The notes under the pieces are model-generated. The model made no database searches, was not told where the DNA came from, and saw nothing but the letters and a program-made list of their open reading frames with translations. Shown one piece after another: positions 35,401-42,173 of a stretch of 64,000 nt of DNA. Numbering within the stretch: position 1 is the stretch's first letter; the number at the start of each line of letters is the position of its first letter. Source of the stretch: Streptomyces sp. NBC_00287 (GTDB lineage: Bacteria > Actinomycetota > Actinomycetes > Streptomycetales > Streptomycetaceae); contig NZ_CP108053.1 of assembly GCF_036173105.1 (NCBI RefSeq), positions 8,928,001 to 8,992,000 of the forward strand, read 5' to 3'. Position numbers and translations under genes: made by a program.

Positions 35401-35461
35401 GGGCGAGAGCGCGAGCGGCCTGGCGTTCGACACGGTACGGCCTACGGAGCCGTGGCCGTGA
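29492..35461 (+). CDS. 1989-residue uncharacterised giant protein
   Basis: ATG 29492. The first ~100 residues are a coiled coil (ARAQLDRARTEADTAQALAD, AEELNRLAAGAQEELTRALA). The body has long alpha/beta stretches and linkers rich in Pro/Glu, including an acidic one near residue 650 (EEPPGEGEEPVEDEDGTEE). Recognisable blocks are LRVGRQPYGVLPVTALDDW near residue 430, DPLWLLTRQWQFGEFAAQDA near 1490, and a C-terminal FARW-type segment (RRPVLARWSDGTWHSWVRRE). None matches a family I can name. No signal peptide or transmembrane span; cytoplasmic by sequence. It is the last gene of the rightward run and faces the LGFP-repeat gene. Its size suggests a structural or scaffold role. Confidence 0.72.
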   Translation: MTDAFAARAQLDRARTEADTAQALADEQEAVVRRVRAHIQAGLPDPPFPPTAAEALAAAEAALPELQSRAEELNRLAAGAQEELTRALAEGEALFPENNTAPIALLPVRVETIWWEPRTLRVRIYPDDILLSHFEPALTPAEVAAGTAYWQNPGPEAWQDVLTKLRPARASWAVRACRPGAPAPTLRTDDPQEQRPHAVAMPKRWRFLGLFEGQVVIDKLGRPVPDPLPIGLLRAEEEGWETDWFEAVKAGMGIELIVPPENTENLDQLLVVGVRDDAPVDGAARLRDLLHGHRYGGGLGLLRSGTATNNTPRSRSGWSSAPAYPGPDPDPEAGERPVADTLATALGLPDAGFLRGCPGADDAAPSAVAALTLLTWPTLGKGFAEAALTTIDLGTRAPSGVSPEGPWRAVREHIAEHVRGRGPLPMLRVGRQPYGVLPVTALDDWRAERADDVDGVIAPWLMRLRERWRAVVAHRVLHDNGEEEVTIPRVEPGKPVDRVAVEALQRMPVATGLAMIRMSGPGRAVPFTPLDAPPAALGLPGLPPDGLARWTTTSNGWTSLGWSLDEATGVPEFVTRLSPDAEAFPARAAATADYLGAVRAFLAGELAAEAYDMAWPVELSSGRETPPRRSTFFDLPALAEEPVGEEEPPGEGEEPVEDEDGTEEVPDDERDMSGVLDALLFLPNWSTFLGDFDPAGDPVRQALAVTGDVDQLVADVLEGLDESERTERVAAATRAAAALPRLEQALRTLAAVPVSRLPELLLEVIDVHSHRLDAWITSLASKRLTELRASGTEGVRFGCYGWVEDLRPPVPREQVEIELDDVATTVELSAKDGYIHAPSLHHAATAAVLRSGFLGNPDEQSYAVNLTSRRARVARWLLGGVRQGQNLGSLLGYRFERALHDAELDHLIERFRRQFPLPVVPETAPEGTDADLWARSAEAVSARNVVDGMALARAGAGAPDLAGVIDESDRAAVAPLLDDLADALDAVGDLVLAESVHQLVGGNPIRAGLTADTLGRGEDVPDTFRVLRTPHRARALTHRTAALLPAEPTAPTGWPADALAALQPALEAWVAHLLGPATGWILAGRLGEGQAEPRPFELTADRLGLGALSAVLDAAGAEPAALRRAVQGAMGVPPETSVVFTGPGWSGLHGRAARIRSLLSTAQPLLPSHLPDGAAGRSVDTTQLRARLAAFAASPALAGHPAKDRISALATGAVAPETTDAWLARARTELSPVLGADIPLLPGLTATAPPPAGRGNLPGADIEDWLRRNAAVRPTVRTLHETLLLAGNRAGRVERLRADQHPTAEGDAWIGGPFPVGQRPPATTHLVWHAPHDIAADAEVTGLVLDEWIELLPGSDQPPPGPDPAPETELTGVAFHYDRPDAKAPHSVLLAVPPDLDRGWTSDGLMQVLRETLELAKLRAVDHQDLNALNSLLPGIRIAQQSATGRALAQIESKRDDTDLEGPFQLEPRHRATDVDAGLAARVHDPLWLLTRQWQFGEFAAQDAGSPAVVRMSGSSAPVDAWRPGGAADWVPYDLGQGPLDTQIEDEPVQVDERLRAEGGAALLRMSDDAGLLAAALTALAPHRLRTGEEPDVGLIGLLDGALPDAASVAAALDAGTFDAGPDPRLGEVAARWRNWWAAQLAEHGPDCFDPHRGEYAAELSTGGTVLRAEEYQGDGLDWYSLDVHPDPDAEAAPPGQSRAFAEEGLPSTVRYGGLPADRFWEMEDARVDLSAADVSALDTGRLLLISFATVFGNDWFLVPLEVPTASLTVLDRLLVRDVFGRHHLVERAGRDDPSWTMFTLSSPDPDHPAASGLLILPSERGQPGQPLERVLLARDELANLAWAVQHHYTDGRGEPVDRRDRWARNAPPETAVPGLDAVPAYAVQSIVPDYWFPLVPEPVRAGQIRFRLATLTGPGLDSRPEGRLITPGLWLHEEEVPREGVLVARRPVLARWSDGTWHSWVRREKTPGTGESASGLAFDTVRPTEPWP

Positions 35462-35486
35462 CGAACGCCAGGCGCGGAAGGGGGCG

Positions 35487-35999
35487 TTATTGCGAGTCGT
35501 CGATCCGGCCGCCGCGCTGCGCGGACGCGCCCTGCATCGCCGACCAGGTGATGTGCCCGCCCTGGAAGCGGCTGACGCGCTGAGAGTCGGAGCCGGTCTC
35601 GTCGGAGGTCGGGTAGTGCAGGAAGCTGTTCTCCCAGCCCATCCCGGCCCACAGGTCGCGGATCTGGCCGTGCACCTCGTGGGGACCGGTCTGCGGGGTC
35701 CAGTAGATCGAGCCGCCCTCGAAGTGGTTGAACCGGCCCGTTCCGTCGGGGCAGCCCAACTCGTCCGTGACCGGATAGCCGAGGAAGCCGCCCGATCCGC
35801 CGCATTGGGCGTACTTGATCCGGATGTCCCCGTGCACCTCGTGGGCGCCGGTCGCGCCGGACCAGTAGATGGAGCCTTGCTCGAAGTCACGCGAGGTACC
35901 GCGACCGTCGGGATTCGGCCCCTCGTGGCTTCCGGCTCCCGCGTCGAACGGCATGCCGATCCACTGGATCTGATTCCACTTTTCGTCGATGGCAGTCAT
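35487..35999 (-). CDS. LGFP-repeat protein (leaderless)
   Basis: 170 residues from ATG 35999 (GGAGGG upstream); the upstream open frame lacks a start with a ribosome site. It contains three or so LGFP-type repeats, for example GGFLGYPVTDELGCPDGTGR followed by FNHFEGGSIYWTPQTGPHEV. LGFP repeats occur in actinobacterial surface proteins and are thought to bind the cell envelope. No signal peptide or anchor is seen, like the other proteins of this locus. It converges on the 1989-residue gene with 25 bases between, and is probably the right-hand end of the system. Confidence 0.82.
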   Translation of the reverse strand: MTAIDEKWNQIQWIGMPFDAGAGSHEGPNPDGRGTSRDFEQGSIYWSGATGAHEVHGDIRIKYAQCGGSGGFLGYPVTDELGCPDGTGRFNHFEGGSIYWTPQTGPHEVHGQIRDLWAGMGWENSFLHYPTSDETGSDSQRVSRFQGGHITWSAMQGASAQRGGRIDDSQ

Positions 36000-36195
36000 G
36001 GCACCCTCCAGATCGGTCTCAAGGAGTGGGTGGGGCCAGGGGCACTGGGCGCGATGTCGACCGCGCTCGGCGGGAATCCGGCCGCCCGGCAACCGATTTC
36101 AGTCTAAATGTGCCGCTCGGCGACGGCCACCGAAGGGCCACCGCCGACGAGATCGCCACCCCGGACGCGGTGTAGTCCTGGAAGAGATGGGGAGT

Positions 36196-36203
36196 AAGCG
36201 CTT
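36196..36203. promoter_or_regulatory. AAGCGCTT palindrome before the ABC exporter
   Basis: An 8-bp perfect palindrome (within GTAAGCGCTTGC), 41 bases before the exporter's GTG start. The AGCGCT core resembles LacI-family operators of Streptomyces sugar-responsive genes. No second copy or matching regulator is nearby, so this is tentative. Confidence 0.25.
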
Positions 36204-36244
36204 GCCCAAATGCTCACCCCGGACCCTGGGAAGGATCACCGCCC

Positions 36245-38014
36245 GTGGCCTCGCCGTTGGAAAGACCGCTCGACCACCGTTACCGAGGCGAACACCCCGT
36301 CCGCACCCTCGCCTACCTCTTCCGCGCCGACCGCCGCCAACTCTTCGCCGCGGTCGGCGTGTTCACCGTCAAGCACAGCCCGATCTGGCTGCTGCCGCTG
36401 GTCACCGCGGAGATCATCGACACCGTCGTCGAGCACCACCCGATCAGCCGCCTCTGGCTCAGCACCGGCCTGATCATGTTCATCCTGCTGGTCAACTACC
36501 CCCTGCATCTGCTCTACGTCCGTCTGCTCTACGGCAGCGTCCGCCGCATGGGAACGGCCCTGCGCTCCGCGCTGTGCACCCGGATGCAGCAGCTGTCGAT
36601 CGGCTACCACTCGCGGGTCAGCGCGGGCGTGCTCCAGGCCAAGGTCGTACGGGACGTGGAGACGGTCGAGCAGATGGTGCAGCAGACCGCAGAGATGGGG
36701 CTCGGCGCGTCCACCGTGCTCCTCGGCGGCCTCGTCATCATCGCCGTACGCACACCGGAGTTCCTGCCCGTCTTCCTCGTCGTCGTGCCCGCCGCCGCGC
36801 TCGTCGTCGCCCGCCTCAGGTCCCGTCTGCGCACCCACAACGAGCACTTCCGCCACGAGGTCGAGACGCTCTCCTCCCGGGTGACCGAGATGACCCGCCT
36901 CATCCCGGTCACCCGCGCCCACGGCCTGGAGGGCAAGGCCCTGCGCCGGATGGACGGCACCCTGCACCGGCTGCTCACCTCCGGGATGCGCCTGGACCTC
37001 GTCAACGGCCGCTTCGGCTCGCTGTCCTGGGTGGTCCTCAACGTGGTCGGCGTGCTGGTCCTCGCGGGCGCGGCCCTGGTGTCGTACTACGGCGTCTGGG
37101 GCGTCACGCCCGGCGACGTCGTGATGCTGAGCGCCTTCCTGACCACGCTCACCAACTCCACGACGACCCTCGCGGGTCTCGCCCCCGTCATCACCAAGGG
37201 TCTCGAGTCGGTCCGCTCCGTCGGCGAGGTGCTCCAGGCGCCCGAGCTGGAGGACAACGAGGGCAAGACCGTACTCACCGCCCTGCGCGGCGCCGTCACC
37301 TTCGAACAGGTCGGCCACGCCTACGACGAGGGCGGCCGGGCCGCGGTCCGCGACTTCGCTCTGTCGGTCGCGCCGGGCGAGACCGTCGCCCTGGTCGGCG
37401 CCTCCGGCGCGGGCAAGTCCACCGTGCTCAACCTCGTCATCGGCTTCATCCGCCCGACCACCGGCCGGATCCTTCTCGACGGCACCGACATGAACACCCT
37501 CGACCTGCGTACCTACCGGCGTTTCGTGTCGGTGGTCCCGCAGGAGTCGATCCTGTTCGACGGCACGGTCCGCGACAATGTCGCCTACGGCATGGACGAC
37601 GTCGACGAGGAGACCGTGCGGACGGCCCTCGCCGACGCCAACGCGCTGGAGTTCGTCGACAGCCTTCCGCAGGGCCTGGACACCCTGGTGGGGGAGCGCG
37701 GGGCCCGGCTCTCCGGCGGTCAGCGGCAGCGGCTCGCCATCGCCCGCGCCCTGATCCGGGACCCCAGAGTGCTGGTCCTGGACGAGGCGACCTCCGCGCT
37801 GGACACCCGGTCCGAAGCCCTTGTGCAGCAGGCGCTGGCCCGGTTGATGCGGGGCCGCACCACGTTCGTGGTGGCGCACCGGCTGTCCACCGTGCGGGGC
37901 GCCGACCGGATCGTGGTGATGGCGGACGGCCGGATCGAGGAGATCGGCACGCACGAGGAGCTGCTGCACCGGGGCGGCGCCTATACGGCGCTGCACAGCG
38001 GGCAGGTCGCCTGA
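36245..38014 (+). CDS. ABC exporter half-transporter (fused membrane and ATPase domains)
   Basis: 589 residues from GTG 36245, with GGAAGGA (36229-36235) upstream. Residues 20-320 form a type-IV exporter transmembrane domain with about six helices (FTVKHSPIWLLPLVTAEII, SWVVLNVVGVLVLAGAALV). Residues 345-580 are the ATPase: Walker A GASGAGKST, Q-loop VPQESILFDG, signature LSGGQRQ, Walker B VLVLDEATSALD, H-switch VAHRLS. It works as a dimer to export lipids, peptides or drugs; the substrate is unknown. A lone gene, convergent with a small membrane protein. It might export locus products, but no C39 or SMC secretion accessory is present. Confidence 0.9.
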   Translation: MASPLERPLDHRYRGEHPVRTLAYLFRADRRQLFAAVGVFTVKHSPIWLLPLVTAEIIDTVVEHHPISRLWLSTGLIMFILLVNYPLHLLYVRLLYGSVRRMGTALRSALCTRMQQLSIGYHSRVSAGVLQAKVVRDVETVEQMVQQTAEMGLGASTVLLGGLVIIAVRTPEFLPVFLVVVPAAALVVARLRSRLRTHNEHFRHEVETLSSRVTEMTRLIPVTRAHGLEGKALRRMDGTLHRLLTSGMRLDLVNGRFGSLSWVVLNVVGVLVLAGAALVSYYGVWGVTPGDVVMLSAFLTTLTNSTTTLAGLAPVITKGLESVRSVGEVLQAPELEDNEGKTVLTALRGAVTFEQVGHAYDEGGRAAVRDFALSVAPGETVALVGASGAGKSTVLNLVIGFIRPTTGRILLDGTDMNTLDLRTYRRFVSVVPQESILFDGTVRDNVAYGMDDVDEETVRTALADANALEFVDSLPQGLDTLVGERGARLSGGQRQRLAIARALIRDPRVLVLDEATSALDTRSEALVQQALARLMRGRTTFVVAHRLSTVRGADRIVVMADGRIEEIGTHEELLHRGGAYTALHSGQVA

Positions 38015-38027
38015 CGGACCGTTTCCC

Positions 38028-38384
38028 TCAGGCCGCGCTGCTGCGCGGAATCCGGTGCGGGCAGCGCCGGTCGTGGTCGCTGCCGAGGCTCGTCCACCAG
38101 CGCTCGCAGCAGGCGCCGTCGAGCTCGGCCCGGACGATGTCCTCGGCGGCGTCGGTTTCCGGCCCGGAGGGCGCCGCCGCCCGCCGTGCCCACCCGGCCA
38201 GCGCCCGGCGCTGGTCGCAGATCACACTCTCGCGCACCACACCGATGACGGGGACGATGCTCGCGGCGGCGAACAGACACGCGGCCCACATCGGCCCGTA
38301 CCGGTATTCGAGGACCGCGGTCCAGGCGAGTCCGGCGCTGGTGGCGCCGTAGAGGGCGGCGAGAAGGCGACTTGAGCAGTTCAT
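38028..38384 (-). CDS. Small two-helix membrane protein with Cys-containing tail
   Basis: 118 residues. Two hydrophobic segments (LLAALYGATSAGLAWTAVLE and MWAACLFAAASIVPVIGVV) span residues 7-50. They are followed by a charged cytoplasmic tail with Cys pairs (ESVICDQRR, DGACCERWWTSLG, DRRCPHR). Cysteine and histidine spacing could bind a metal, but no zinc-finger family is recognised. Probably a Streptomyces-specific hypothetical. It converges on the ABC exporter with 13 bases between stops. Confidence 0.65.
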   Translation of the reverse strand: MNCSSRLLAALYGATSAGLAWTAVLEYRYGPMWAACLFAAASIVPVIGVVRESVICDQRRALAGWARRAAAPSGPETDAAEDIVRAELDGACCERWWTSLGSDHDRRCPHRIPRSSAA

Positions 38385-38484
38385 GGGCGTACACCGTCCG
38401 TGCTGAAGGGGGATGCCCCTTGTCCAACGGCGCGCGGCGCCCGGGGACTCGGGTGATTTTTCACTCGGCCCCTTCGAACTGACG

Positions 38485-39465
38485 TCAGGAACCCGCCCCG
38501 GCGCCGGCCGCCTTGGTGTGGAAGGCCGCGCGATAGGCGTACGGGGTGGTGCCCACGACCTTGCGGAAGCGCTCCCGGAACGCGGTGGGCGAGCCGAAAC
38601 CGGCCTGCCCGGCGATCCGTTCGACGGAGCGGTCGCTGTTCTCCAGCAGATACTGGGCCCGCCGGACCCGCGCCCGGAGCAGCCACTGCAGCGGAGTGGT
38701 GCCGGTCTGCTCGCGGAAGCGACGGCTGAAGGTGCGCTCGCTCATGCCCGAGCGGGACGCCATCGCCGCCAGGGTGATCTCCTCGGACAGATGGTCCTCG
38801 ATCCAGTCCAGCAGCGGCTCCAGGGTCGAGCCCCGCGGCACCGGCGGATGCTCGTGCACGATGAACTGGGCCTGTCCGCCCTCCCGTTCGAGCGGCATCA
38901 CGGACATCCGGGCGGCGTTCGCGGCGACCGCCGAGCCCAGGTCCCGGCGGATCATGTGCAGACACATGTCCAGGGCGGCCGCGGCCCCGGCCGAGGTGAG
39001 GATCTGGCCGTTGTCGACGTACAGCACGTCCGGCGCCACCTCGACCTCCGGATAGCTGCGGGCCAGCAGGTCGGCGGCGACCCAGTGGGTGGTGGCGCGC
39101 AGCCCGTCCAGCAGTCCGGCCTCGGCCAGCACGAACGCGCCCACGCACACCGACGCGATCCGGGTGCCGGCCTCGGCGGCCTGCCGCAGCGCCGTCACGA
39201 CCGCCTCGGAGAGCTCTGGGGCTCCCTCGGCCCGGCCCGGCACGATGATCGTGTCCGCGTCCGCCAGCGCCTCCAGACCCCGGTCCACCCGCAGCGCGAA
39301 GCCGCAGTCGGCGCGCACCTCCCGGGTCTCGGCGCACAGGCGGACCCGGTAGGCGGGGCGGCCGTCCGGCAGCCGCGTCCAGTCGAACACCTGCATGGGC
39401 GCCGCCATGTCGAACGGCACCACTTCGTCGAGGACAAGGATCGCCACGGTGTGCATGACGGCCAC
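38485..39465 (-). CDS. GlxA-type AraC-family transcriptional regulator
   Basis: 326 residues; ATG 39465, with ATG 39456 as an alternative. Residues 4-175 are a DJ-1/PfpI-like domain (VAILVLDEVVPFDMAAPMQV) with the nucleophile-elbow cysteine in ASVCVGAFVLAEAG. Residues 215-315 are the AraC double helix-turn-helix (ITLAAMASRSGMSERTFSRR and RIAGQAGFGSPTAFRERFRK). GlxA-like regulators sense amines or small metabolites, but the ligand is unknown. It is divergent from the small DUF2269-like membrane gene, which it may control. Confidence 0.88.
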   Translation of the reverse strand: MAVMHTVAILVLDEVVPFDMAAPMQVFDWTRLPDGRPAYRVRLCAETREVRADCGFALRVDRGLEALADADTIIVPGRAEGAPELSEAVVTALRQAAEAGTRIASVCVGAFVLAEAGLLDGLRATTHWVAADLLARSYPEVEVAPDVLYVDNGQILTSAGAAAALDMCLHMIRRDLGSAVAANAARMSVMPLEREGGQAQFIVHEHPPVPRGSTLEPLLDWIEDHLSEEITLAAMASRSGMSERTFSRRFREQTGTTPLQWLLRARVRRAQYLLENSDRSVERIAGQAGFGSPTAFRERFRKVVGTTPYAYRAAFHTKAAGAGAGS

Positions 39466-39651
39466 GATAGGCGGATTCCCGCCGAGGGTACGAGCCCAGG
39501 TCAGCGGGCTGTCGTACGGGGGTGCGCAGGCACAGCTGTTGGCGAGAATCCGTTGGAAGCTGTCACTTCCGCCTCTGTGCGATCACTTGGGCGCCTCCTA
39601 GCGTGGCCGCGTACCCCAGCACACCCGTGGACCAGAGGCGGACGCCCCCCG

Positions 39652-40101
39652 ATGACGAAGTTCCTGCTCACCCTGCACGTCCTGGCCGCGATCGTGGCCA
39701 TCGGCCCGGTCACCGTCGCGGCCAGCATGTTCCCGCCGGCGGCGCGCACCGCCCAGGAGGGCAGACTGAACACCGTCCGGCTGCTGCACCGGATCTGCCG
39801 GGTCTACTCCGGTATCGGCCTCACCGTTCCCCTGCTCGGCTTCGCCACCGCCGCCGCGATGGGTGTCCTGGGTGACGCCTGGCTCATGGCATCCATCACC
39901 CTCACGGCAGTGGCCGCCGGCATCCTCGTCGCGTTCGTCCTGCCCCGTCAGGATGAAATCCTCGACCAGCTCACCGCCGACCAGGCCGTCGAGCGCTCCG
40001 GAACCGTCCAACTCGCCATGTTCACCGGCATCTTCAACCTCCTGTGGGCAACCGTCACCGTCCTCATGATCGTCCGCCCGGGTTCCACGACAGGCGCCTG
40101 A
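39652..40101 (+). CDS. DUF2269-like integral membrane protein
   Basis: 149 residues from ATG 39652; the long open frame upstream is antisense to the GlxA gene. Four hydrophobic helices are evident: FLLTLHVLAAIVAIGPVTVA, IGLTVPLLGFATAAAMGV, ASITLTAVAAGILVAFVLP and GIFNLLWATVTVLMIVR. The opening resembles DUF2269 predicted integral membrane proteins, whose role is unknown. It is divergently transcribed from the GlxA-type regulator across about 185 bases that must hold both promoters. Confidence 0.75.
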   Translation: MTKFLLTLHVLAAIVAIGPVTVAASMFPPAARTAQEGRLNTVRLLHRICRVYSGIGLTVPLLGFATAAAMGVLGDAWLMASITLTAVAAGILVAFVLPRQDEILDQLTADQAVERSGTVQLAMFTGIFNLLWATVTVLMIVRPGSTTGA

Positions 40102-40251
40102 CCAGGGGCCGGAGGGCGCCGACAGCGCCGTAGCAGCGAGTCGGCCGCCGTCAAGCCCGATCCCGGAATTAGCACCCCCGTGTGCCCGGGCGCCTACACT
40201 CGGCGGTCGTGCCCATGTGGATGGGCCACGACACGAAAGGCGCGTTGACGG

Positions 40252-40461
40252 GTGTTCCAGGATTCCCCCATTTACGACCGACTGATCTCGGAGCGCGGCG
40301 ACGTTCCCCTGCAGGTGCGCCGGGAGGCCGAACGCGTCAGCAGGGAACTGGAGTTCGTCATGCAACCGCTGAACTCCTTCGGCGCCCCGCCCGTCGAACG
40401 GCAGCCCCATCCGGGCTCCGGCTGGCAGCGCTCCGCCCTGCCGCCCGGAGGGCAGCACTGA
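40252..40461 (+). CDS. Short conserved-looking hypothetical protein
   Basis: 69 residues from GTG 40252, giving MFQDSPIYDRLISERGDVPL. The first ~45 residues form an amphipathic helix pair (VRREAERVSRELEFVMQPL); the tail is disordered and Pro/Gly-rich. A GAAAGG lies 11 bases upstream. I believe similar short proteins occur in other Streptomyces but cannot name a family. It converges on the ATP-grasp gene with one base between stops, so it could relate to the RiPP cluster, or simply adjoin it. Confidence 0.6.
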   Translation: MFQDSPIYDRLISERGDVPLQVRREAERVSRELEFVMQPLNSFGAPPVERQPHPGSGWQRSALPPGGQH

Positions 40462-40462
40462 C

Positions 40463-41446
40463 TCAGGAGACCGCCGAGTTCGCGCCGTTGATCCGCGCAG
40501 GCCGGGGCGCGACGGGCCGGGACAGCCACTCGGCGATCGTCCGCGCGATCGGCTGGCCCGTGTCCACCTCGATGAACCCGAACTGGCCCGACTGGTTGCA
40601 CTCCAGGAACCACCACATCCCGTCGGCGTCCTCGACGAAGTCGAAGGCGCCGTAGGCCAGTTCGGCGCCCCGCAGGTAGGAGCGCACGCTCTCGGCGATG
40701 CGCGGCGGCACCTCGGTCGGCTCCCAGAGCGCGGTGGTCGAGGCGAACCGGACGTCCACCTCGTCCGGATGCGCGTCCGCCGCCACCGGCTTGCGGGCCG
40801 CCAGCAGCCGCTCGCCCACGGCGGTGAGCCGGATGTCGGCCCGCTTGGCGACGCGCCGCTGGAGCAGGGTGGGGCCGAAGGCCACGGCGGCGAAGTCGGC
40901 GTCGGGGGCGACCCTGCTGGTCGGCACGGCCCGGGGCGGGTCCTGCGGATGGGCGCCGGAGACCGGCTTGACGACCAGGTCCGGGTAGCGGTCGGCGAAC
41001 TCCCGGGCGGCCTGCGGGAACGTCGTGATCAGCGTGGCCGGCACCGGCAGCCCGCAGCTCTGGGCGAGACGCAGCTGCCAGGGCTTGTGCCGGGCCCGGT
41101 GCGCGGCGTCGGGGTCGTTCATCCACCGGGCCCCGCTGGAGCGCAGCATGCCGTACAGGGCCTGCGCGGACTCCTCCGTCAGCCAGGGCGACGGGCGCGC
41201 CGCACGGGACGCCGGTGTCCCCGGTCGGCGCACCCATATCGAACGCAGGCTGTCGAGGCCCACCAGCCGCCCCCCGGACGACAGATGGCCGCGAAAGGCG
41301 CCATGCACATACTCGCCGGACAGCGCGGCCCCACCGGTCAGGTCGGCGGGATCGAGCCGGACCACCGGCACCGCGCAGGCGTTGAGGTGCACCACCACCA
41401 TGTCGGCGGTGACGTCCTCTTCGGTGGTCAGAATCAACACGGTCAT
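40463..41446 (-). CDS. tgmB: ATP-grasp ribosomal peptide maturase (graspetide synthetase)
   Basis: 327 residues. The sequence follows the Streptomyces ATP-grasp RiPP maturases: N-terminal MTVLILTTEEDVTADMVVVH, substrate region SIWVRRPGTPASRAARPSPW, ATP-binding lysine in DLVVKPVSG, and metal/ATP residues in WWFLECNQSGQFGFIE near residue 285. Such enzymes use ATP to link Asp/Glu side chains to Ser/Thr/Lys side chains, giving macrolactones or macrolactams. It lies 17 bases downstream of the precursor gene, forming a minimal pair. The aspartimide-forming methyltransferase that often accompanies the family is not adjacent. Confidence 0.9.
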   Translation of the reverse strand: MTVLILTTEEDVTADMVVVHLNACAVPVVRLDPADLTGGAALSGEYVHGAFRGHLSSGGRLVGLDSLRSIWVRRPGTPASRAARPSPWLTEESAQALYGMLRSSGARWMNDPDAAHRARHKPWQLRLAQSCGLPVPATLITTFPQAAREFADRYPDLVVKPVSGAHPQDPPRAVPTSRVAPDADFAAVAFGPTLLQRRVAKRADIRLTAVGERLLAARKPVAADAHPDEVDVRFASTTALWEPTEVPPRIAESVRSYLRGAELAYGAFDFVEDADGMWWFLECNQSGQFGFIEVDTGQPIARTIAEWLSRPVAPRPARINGANSAVS

Positions 41447-41463
41447 CGTGGCGGGTTCCGCGT

Positions 41464-41655
41464 TCAGTCGTCGAAGTGCGTCTTCGAACCTGCCGTGGAC
41501 GTCGTCGTCCCCAGCTCTCTGAGCAGAGCGTGGTCGCTCGCGGCGATCCGCCCGTCCAGGAGCACGTTCAACTGCAGTCCGGAATCGTAGGCATAGACAG
41601 CTGTGACCTCCGCATCCGCTGCCGGACGTGCGTAGTTGAGCGCGAACGGTTGCAT
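41464..41655 (-). CDS. tgmA: Graspetide precursor peptide (putative ATP-grasp target RiPP)
   Basis: 63 residues from ATG 41655, after AGGGAGA. The open frame extends upstream, but only this start has a ribosome site and gives the family leader MQPFALNYARPAADAEV. The leader continues YDSGLQLNVLLDGRIAAS. The C-terminal core is TTTSTAGSKTHFDD, with hydroxyl donors (Thr/Ser), one Lys and two C-terminal Asp acceptors, as expected for ester or amide side-chain cross-links. It is immediately upstream of tgmB. The exact ring pattern cannot be read from sequence. Confidence 0.9.
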   Translation of the reverse strand: MQPFALNYARPAADAEVTAVYAYDSGLQLNVLLDGRIAASDHALLRELGTTTSTAGSKTHFDD

Positions 41656-41748
41656 CGTCTCTCCCTCGCCGGTGCTGCTTCGATCAAGCGAGGCACCCCC
41701 CTGGGAACGTCGCTTGGTCCGCCGACTTCCTTCGGCTTCCACCCACTT

Positions 41749-41776
41749 ATACGAATCGAACGGGTGGTTGGTTTCC
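41749..41776 (-). promoter_or_regulatory. Possible ECF-type promoter for the graspetide pair
   Basis: On the minus strand GGAAAC (41776-41771) is followed after 17 bases by CGTAT (41753-41749), about 95 bases before the tgmA start. This resembles ECF sigma promoters (GGAAC ... CGTT/CGTC type). Spacing and bases are not exact. Confidence 0.25.
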
Positions 41777-41849
41777 TTACTCTGTGTCACCATCGCCGGG
41801 GCCGAGGCCCGACTGCCGCCCTCAGCAGGCCCGTTGGCCGACGCAGGGC

Positions 41850-42173
41850 TCAGGCGACATCCCCGCGTCGACCGACGCCCGAGGGCCCGGAAAGGGCTCC
41901 GGGACCACGCCGGTCGACGGACCCGCGCAGGGCGCGCAGGGCCAGCAGAAGTACGCCGATGTCATCCAGATACACCGGATCGGGCAGTAGATCGGCCGGC
42001 AGTACGAAGTACGCCAGGGCGCCCCAGAACACCCAGCGCGGCCCGGTCGGCAGGCCCGCGCGACGCAGCCGGCGCCGGGTCCGCACCAGCCGGACCAGCA
42101 CCGCTACGGCCACGGCCAGCAGGGCGGCCGCGAGGACGGCGGCGACGAGGATCACCGCTGTGGTCGAGTCCAC
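41850..42173 (-). CDS. DUF1232 (YkvA-like) membrane protein
   Basis: 107 residues. An N-terminal helix (AVILVAAVLAAALLAVAVAV) is followed by a basic stretch. The DUF1232 signature comes next: FWGALAYFVLPADLLPDPV with LDDIGVLLLALRALR. DUF1232 proteins are small membrane proteins of unknown role. The C-terminal tail is Arg/Gly-rich and likely cytoplasmic. It stands alone between the graspetide pair and a membrane protein on the opposite strand. Confidence 0.85.
   Translation of the reverse strand: MDSTTAVILVAAVLAAALLAVAVAVLVRLVRTRRRLRRAGLPTGPRWVFWGALAYFVLPADLLPDPVYLDDIGVLLLALRALRGSVDRRGPGALSGPSGVGRRGDVA

Noticed and set aside
12961..35999. Contractile injection system or type VI secretion locus
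   Set aside because: DUF2235 and PLD folds hinted at it, but there is no sheath, tube, baseplate, spike, AAA+ or membrane-complex gene anywhere in the window.
12961..35999. Integrated prophage
   Set aside because: Lysins are present, but there is no integrase, terminase, capsid, portal or tail tape gene, and no flanking direct repeats or tRNA were seen.
38413..39651. Long plus-strand extension of the DUF2269-like gene
   Set aside because: The upstream part is antisense to the GlxA-type regulator; ATG 39652 gives a clean membrane-protein start.
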